In this document: positions 58,461-64,000 of the stretch, in pieces
Position numbering within the stretch: position 1 is the stretch's first letter
Layout: the number at the start of each line of letters is the position of its first letter
Assembly: GCA_002105175.1 (NCBI GenBank)
Contig: MCGE01000005.1
Coordinates: 744,001-808,000 of the forward strand
From: Absidia repens
Lineage: Eukaryota; Mucoromycota; Mucoromycetes; Mucorales; Cunninghamellaceae
DNA: 64,000 nucleotides
Direction: 5' to 3'
Made by a program: the position numbers and the translations under genes
The notes under the pieces: model-generated
The model's input: the letters and a program-made list of their open reading frames with translations, nothing else
The model's database searches: none
Told to the model about the DNA's origin: nothing

Positions 58461-60125
58461 GTTGAATCGTATATGTATGTATATGTAATATGAATTAAGC
58501 ACGGATAAAAAAATAGACTAGGTAAAAAAAAAAATTGAGAGAGCCACAAAACCCAAAACAACGAAAAAAAAAAAAATTGAAAAGAGAAACAAAAAGTTGG
58601 GCTCCTTTTATACCTTTTATTTTTAACACAGTGGCTTTGTGTCGGAGAATAGATATGCTTCCGACTGACAAAAAAAACTTGAATCCCACTCAAACCCCCT
58701 TCCCTTTTACCAATAGAAGCGTAGTGTGTTTGACAAATGGATGAATTTTTTTGATCACAATTTTATTTATTGTCCTCCCTTCTTTGAAGTCAGTCAGTCA
58801 AAAGTCAACACAACAACACAACAATTGAATAAAAATTATTTAATCATCATTTCAAAACAATGTGACTTTTATAGCAAGTAAAGCATTTGACTTTTTATCA
58901 CTTTTCATTTACCATACCCAAGTTACATATATTTATAAGTATATATCTCCTTATTCACTTCTCCATCCCTCCTTTTTTTCGTCATCAACATCATCATCAT
59001 CATGTCTCCTTTCCTTAAATACCCATCTGCCCCCCCCTTCTCTCTCTTTTCCTCTCCCCCAGCAACCCCCTAACTTCCGCATTCCCCAATCATGTCTCAT
59101 TACGTTCCAGTAGCATAGAAAATTCCCTTTTAAAGGCCGAGAAGGTTTTTCTTGTGTATCATCCAGCATGGAATGACTCACGCACTAACCTGAAAAAGAG
59201 ATCATGCCACCCCCCCTCCCCCTCCTTTTTCTTACTCAGACCCAATTTTCTTTTTTTTTATAGTCACGTTATGTTTTTCATGATGAGGATTCTAAAGATC
59301 GAGGGAAATATATGCTGCCTGTTTTTTATACAACAGTATAAAAAAAAAAAGGTGGTGAATCATTCCATATGTTTTTTTTTCCCTTACCAAGTTCAAACAA
59401 ATAGCTATAAAAAAAATTAGCCTACAATAGGAGAAATTCGCTAGTTTTTTTATATATATATCCATTTGATTTTTTTGGATGTTGTGTGGAGGATTAAAAG
59501 ACCGACATGGATTAGGAAGATTTAATCATTTTGATTTTCACATCATCTTCATAGTGAAGAATAGGTATCATGTTGTAAAAATATATATGTATATAAGAGA
59601 GAGGGAGAGGGAACAAGTAGTAAGTGAAAAAGTAGAGAAAGAAAAAAGAAAGGGAAAAAAAAAGTGAAGAGAGAGAGAGAGGGAAAATAGATGTCCAAGA
59701 AGAAATCTTCCCGAAAATGGGTTCTCAGCACCGGATAAAAGAAATAGAAGAGATGGGGGGGACTTGTATCAAATGAGAATGGTCAATATTGTGTCGTTAG
59801 TAAAAGAAAGAAAATGGGGGTCAGTTTTTTTCCTTTTTTTTTTTTTTTCTTTTTTTCTTTTTGACCAGGGTAACTCGTCACCAGTAAGAATAGTCTCGGT
59901 CAACGGTGAATTTTTGATTTGTTTGTGTGTGTCACTCCCTACGCGTGATCCTTATGTGTGCCAGCTTGCGTTTCGCTGTCGAACGACGGAGTTGTAATTC
60001 CAGTCGGCAGGGGAAAGAAGAGGAAAAAAAAAAATTCACTTGCATTTTTCTCCTTTCTTTCCCCCCCCTCTTCCATAAAATATACCACTATAGACATTTT
60101 TGTTTTTTTATTTGATATCAAATCG
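58461..60125. other. Long divergent intergenic region
   Basis: Between TBP (-) and VAM7 (+). It contains C/T-rich and C-homopolymer patches (59028-59060, 59205-59225), GA-rich runs (59597-59690), and a T/C-rich leader with CCCCCCCCTC at 60061-60070 before VAM7. Frames here are low-complexity. Confidence 0.5.
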
Positions 60126-61409
60126 ATGACTGAAGTGATACAAGCGATATTTATCCGGGAAAGCGAAACTCGACAACAACCCAAACCCCATACAGTGTAC
60201 AAGGTGGATGTGCATGCGGCAGTGCGCAATTGGACGGTGTGGAAACGTTATTCTGAATTCAAAAAGCTCCATGATCAACTGGTCGCCATATACCCGAAGC
60301 ACCCTCCTCCAGTGACCATGCCCAAAAAATCTCTTTTTCCTTCGACGTTTGGCGATGCACAAAAAATTGAAGATCGGCGAAGGGGACTGGAAGCATATGT
60401 ACGAGGCATCCTGAGTGATCGTGATGACCGATGGCGACAAACTGATGTATGGCGTGGGTTCTTGGCTATCCCTACTGGCCGACCATTGGACATGGCGTCA
60501 TCATATACCTCGGAGAGTTGGCTGGATGAATACCAAGATATGACACAAGCGGCAAGGGAAACTCGGTCGTTGATCAACAAACGTGCCACACATATTGCTC
60601 GTAATGAAATCTCGGCGTCTCACAATTGTACCATGCAAGCCAAGAAATTACTGCTCACCCTAGCTTCTCGTTTGGCATCGTTGGAATCGGGACTCAAGGC
60701 CTTGGCTCAAGGTGGCCATGGTGGTGGAATGGTTGTTGGCAGGGCAGAAATGGCATGCATGTCAGAAGGTGAATTACGGCGTCGACAAGACATGCTCAAT
60801 ACGCTCAAGGATGAAAAGGATGCATTATTGAAATTAGTCAGTACTGGAAGACAGGATCATGATCTATTATATACCACCGCTACAAACACAGGCAACAGCA
60901 ATTCACCTACCAATGGTCATCATGTGCTCAATAACAGTGAAACGTCATCGGCGGCGTCGGGGACCTCTATGACAGCAACTGCTTACAGTAACAACAACAA
61001 TAACAACGACAATGGAAAAGGCTTGATGGATCGCAAGGCATTATTAGGAGGCGATGATACAAGTTCGACAACAAAAAGTTCAACAACATCCAACATGATC
61101 CAACGGAGCAGTACAGGCGGACGGGCATTTGGTGCAGCATTCAAACAAAACCAATTGGCCAAGGAAACAGAGGTGACACGTGGATTGGATAATGAAGGTA
61201 TTGTCAAACACCAACAGCAATTGATGGAAGACCAGGATCAACAAGTGGAACAATTCAGTGCTATCTTGAACCGACAAAAACAACTGGGTTATGCTATTGG
61301 CGACGAACTGGAAACTCAAAATCAAATGTTGGATGAATTAGATAGAGATGTAGGTCGAACTCAGACGAAAATGAAATTCGCAAACAAAAAGTTAGGAAAA
61401 ATCAAATAA
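60126..61409 (+). CDS. VAM7: Vacuolar SNARE Vam7-like (PX plus Qc-SNARE)
   Basis: Single exon of 427 aa; yeast Vam7 is 316. The N-terminal PX domain covers ~1-115: RESETRQQPKPHTVYKVDV, WKRYSEFKKLH, PPPVTMPKKSLFPSTFGDAQKIEDRRRGLEAYVR. The RRYSEF-type motif predicts PtdIns3P binding. The C-terminal ~65 residues are a Qc-SNARE helix (DQQVEQFSAILNRQKQLGYAIGDELETQNQMLDELD) with the zero-layer Gln, and no transmembrane anchor, exactly the Vam7 arrangement. The central linker is longer and Asn/Ser/Thr-rich. Vam7 joins the vacuolar SNARE complex with Vam3, Vti1 and Nyv1 in HOPS-dependent fusion. The start at 60126 is the first Met before the PX fold; upstream frame is C/T leader. Confidence 0.93.
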   Translation: MTEVIQAIFIRESETRQQPKPHTVYKVDVHAAVRNWTVWKRYSEFKKLHDQLVAIYPKHPPPVTMPKKSLFPSTFGDAQKIEDRRRGLEAYVRGILSDRDDRWRQTDVWRGFLAIPTGRPLDMASSYTSESWLDEYQDMTQAARETRSLINKRATHIARNEISASHNCTMQAKKLLLTLASRLASLESGLKALAQGGHGGGMVVGRAEMACMSEGELRRRQDMLNTLKDEKDALLKLVSTGRQDHDLLYTTATNTGNSNSPTNGHHVLNNSETSSAASGTSMTATAYSNNNNNNDNGKGLMDRKALLGGDDTSSTTKSSTTSNMIQRSSTGGRAFGAAFKQNQLAKETEVTRGLDNEGIVKHQQQLMEDQDQQVEQFSAILNRQKQLGYAIGDELETQNQMLDELDRDVGRTQTKMKFANKKLGKIK

Positions 61410-62361
61410 AGACTATCTTTTTTTTTTTTTTTTTTTTTTTTTGCTCTTGCTTCTTTGTCTATGTCTTATATATGATTTGCTGTTGTTTATTGCGATTGTT
61501 GCGGGAAGCGGAGGGATGGAGGGAAGGGACGTGCTGGGTTGATACAATATGACATGAAGTCTTGATCTTACAGAGTGGTGGTGGTGAGGGATATTTATTA
61601 TGGTGATGATAGGATATCATACTATAACGTATATTATCATATGGGCCCGGCATGGAAAGTGTGTATTATTATATGAATATTAGTTACTATGTGCCATACA
61701 GTGCTATTTTGGTATGATGGTGTTATACTATGTAGTGGTGGGTGGTGGTGATATCGGGGCTTCACAGAATGTACTTGTTTGAAATAGGATACCAGTGTAC
61801 AATCTGACGGGTGTGTTACTATAACTTTTATTATTATCATAAGCTTATGTGCGTGTCTCTTTTTGGGTGGAGGGGTTGTCTTTTTTGTGTCATGTCAAAA
61901 AAGATAGACATGATGGAAATGTGTGGCCTTTTTAGGCAAGTTTTGGCTAATTTCACGCTCTTCTCCTTTTTTTTTTTTTTTTTAAGATGTGTATTAACGA
62001 ATGACTCCCTTTACTGCTAACAAAAATAAATACAATATTGCCATTGCTATCTTCTATTACCGTTTACTCTGTTCTTACCATACAATATAATAGCTTATTT
62101 TATACGTACCCTTTATATTTTTATTTTGGTCGATCGTTCGGACCTTCAGCCTTTTTGTATATTTTTCCATTCTCCGTCTTTTTTTCTTTTTTATATTTAT
62201 TTCCCTCTCTTTCCCTTTTTCTTTTTTTTTTTTTTTCTTCTTTCTTTTTTTATTTTGAATCAACTTGAAATATCATCGTAGTCTCCCTCCCATTTCTTTT
62301 TTCAATACATCCTCTCCTTTGCCACTTATTATACGTAGTAGACAACACATACAAACATATC
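61410..62361. other. Intergenic
   Basis: 3' flank of VAM7 with a T run (61418-61442), then AT-rich sequence and a strongly T/C-rich leader (62140-62330) before the PP2C gene. Frames here are low-complexity. Confidence 0.5.
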
Positions 62362-63467
62362 ATGGACAGTAAATGCACGGAAGCTGATGGTTACTTGATT
62401 GGTGTCAGCGAAGATAGAAACAAGCGATGTCGACGGACTATGGAAGATGCTCACTGCTTTATCACCGACTACAATTCCATTTCTCGTCAAGGCTTTTTTG
62501 CTATTTTTGATGGTCATGCGGGCAAAGCTACGGCTGAATGGTGTGGGGAAAACTTTCACAAGGTAACCAAACAAAAAAGGCATGAAAGGTGAAGGGTGTT
62601 GTATCCTAACTCACTCTTGGTTGGAAATAGACTTTGGCCGATTGTTTGAATAACGCGGGCTCGGAAACAGTGCCGGAGATTTTAAACAAGGCGTTTCTTC
62701 GGGTGGACGAACAAGTGAACGAAAAGGAAGGCAAGTTCTCTGGTTGTACAGCCATTGTTGCATATATTCAAGTCAAAGGCGATCAGGTAAAAACGAACAA
62801 AACGGAGGGAGAGGGGAGGATATTATATTAGGTTTTATAATACTAAAACTGGGATTATCTATGTGTAGCGTACTCTTTATACTGGAAATGTTGGTGATGC
62901 TCGCGCGGTATTATGGTAAAAAACAACAACAACAACAACAACAACTTATAGACGTCATGGGGAGGGTCAGTGAATGACAACTGATATGTGATTTATTAAT
63001 AGTCGTCAAGGAAAAGCGATGCGATTATCTTATGACCATAAAGGCTCAGATGCTCAAGAAGCCAAACGGATTACGGATTTGGGAGGATTTATGATGAACA
63101 ATCGGGTGAATGGTGTCTTGGCTGTGACTCGATCACTTGGTGATAGCGTGATGAAGGAATTCGTGGTAGGCAACCCATATACAACAGAAACAAAATTGAC
63201 GGACGATGATGATTTTATTATCTTGGCATGTGATGGGGTAAGTGATTGATATCAAGTAGTTTTTGAACAAGTGGTGATGATTGACAGGGAAAGCTGATTA
63301 TCTCCGCCTTTATGTTCTAGCTATGGGATGTGTGTGAAGATCAAGCTGCAGTCGATCTTGTCAAAAATATCAAAGATCCTCAATTGGCAAGTCGGAAACT
63401 ACTGGATCATGCTTTGGCCAACTTTAGCACAGACAACCTCAGCGTGATGGTAATTCGTTTTACATAG
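62362..63467 (+). CDS. PTC1: PP2C-type Ser/Thr phosphatase (Ptc1-like)
   Basis: Five exons (62362-62562, 62631-62786, 62869-62915, 63003-63237, 63321-63467) encode 261 aa, near the 281 of yeast Ptc1. PP2C signature motifs occur in order: [73 protein letters not shown] and [10 protein letters not shown]. The Asp residues that hold the two Mn2+/Mg2+ ions are all there. Ptc1 dephosphorylates MAP kinases of the stress and wall pathways and affects organelle inheritance. The short 47-nt third exon is clean. An intron contains a CAA repeat (62926-62943) outside coding sequence. Confidence 0.95.
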
Positions 63468-64000
63468 ATTATTACTCCTCATCCCCGACCCTTTTTTTTT
63501 CATGTACAGTCCCCATCCCCTCCACTTCAGTTTCTCGTCCTTTTTATTTCTATTTTTGATGTAAAATCTTTACTAGTTTATCTTTATTATGTATTATTAG
63601 TCCATTTTTGTTTTTATCAATTTGATCACAATCACATTCATCTAATAAAGAAATCATAAGAAAAACATTATTTATGTCTTATCAAACAAACAAACAAAAA
63701 AATAAATTGAAATCTGATTCATGCAGTAGATGTGCAATGCAAAAACTAGTGAAGGATATATATTAAAATATATATAGCAGAACCAATGGCATGAATATAA
63801 GCAGCTAAAAAAAAAAGGACACAGTGATCTAAATGCGGAACCTGAAAAACAGCCTACTCAAAATAGATAATGATTAATGCCAAGACAGCCTTGTTTTTAG
63901 CACAATTCAAGTAGTATGAGAAGACAATTGTTTTGATAATGTTTGGTTTTTATTATACATAATTGAAAAAAAAAGGTTGGATAGGGAATAGAGACATATA
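63468..64000. other. 3' flank and window end
   Basis: 3' UTR with AATAAA at about 63645, a CAAA tandem (63684-63700), then AT-rich sequence without a gene. Confidence 0.5.

Overview
This is an AT-rich, intron-dense eukaryotic nuclear window. Introns are short (about 50-150 nt) with GTAAGT-like donors, CTAAC-like branch points and T-rich acceptors. Gene content is fungal: a Bem1/Scd2 scaffold, Mex67, Vam7, Spb4, App1, Ptc1, SDH2, TBP and RPL21. Traits such as TMEM209-like and cyclin-Y-like genes, a CYSTM tail protein, long C/T tracts before start codons and very long A/T homopolymers suggest an early-diverging fungus, most likely Mucoromycota. That assignment is inference. No bacterial genes, CRISPR arrays or insertion sequences were seen.

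Layout. 2.1-3.4 kb: mitochondrial-type protein (+). 6.2-8.2: Bem1/Scd2 (-). 9.2-10.6: SR splicing factor (-). 10.8-12.5: SWIM+RING protein (+). 12.9-13.1: possible 31-aa microprotein (+). 13.3-15.9: cyclin-Y-like protein (+). 16.8-18.3: acidic protein (-). 20.8-20.9: secreted knottin-like peptide (-). 21.5-22.3: RPL21 (-). 23.2-23.8: CYSTM protein (-). 27.3-28.4: two small hypothetical genes, convergent. 29.0-31.2: Mex67 (+). 34.1-35.0: possible gene with an in-frame stop (-). 35.5-36.6: hypothetical protein (+). 37.5-38.1: small membrane protein and orphan exons (+). 39.4-41.5: TMEM209-like (-), divergent from PSMG3 at 41.6-42.1 (+). 42.8-45.2: Spb4 (-). 46.1-46.6: duplicated zinc-motif protein (+). 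46.8-48.7: App1 (+). 50.7-52.2: SDH2 (-). 53.4-54.2: candidate small gene (-). 55.0-56.5: SLC35F transporter (-). 57.0-58.5: TBP (-). 60.1-61.4: Vam7 (+). 62.4-63.5: PP2C (+).

Most genes are unrelated housekeeping functions, as expected for fungal gene order: polarity signalling, splicing and mRNA export, ribosome biogenesis and translation, transcription, vacuole fusion, lipid phosphatase, respiration and proteasome assembly. No biosynthetic or defence cluster is evident.

The strongest unexplained signal is a dispersed, non-coding element of about 640 bp. It has five near-full copies (near 4.4, 19.5, 26.0, 32.4 and 49.4 kb; the third inverted) plus decayed fragments. Each copy carries an E-box-like 5' end, a C/T-rich tract, a conserved core, degenerate 3' modules with poly(A)-signal-like motifs, and a shared 3' terminus. 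It looks like a non-autonomous mobile element or a structured non-coding RNA gene family. All exon models here were built by eye from splice signals and reading frame; no alignments were run.
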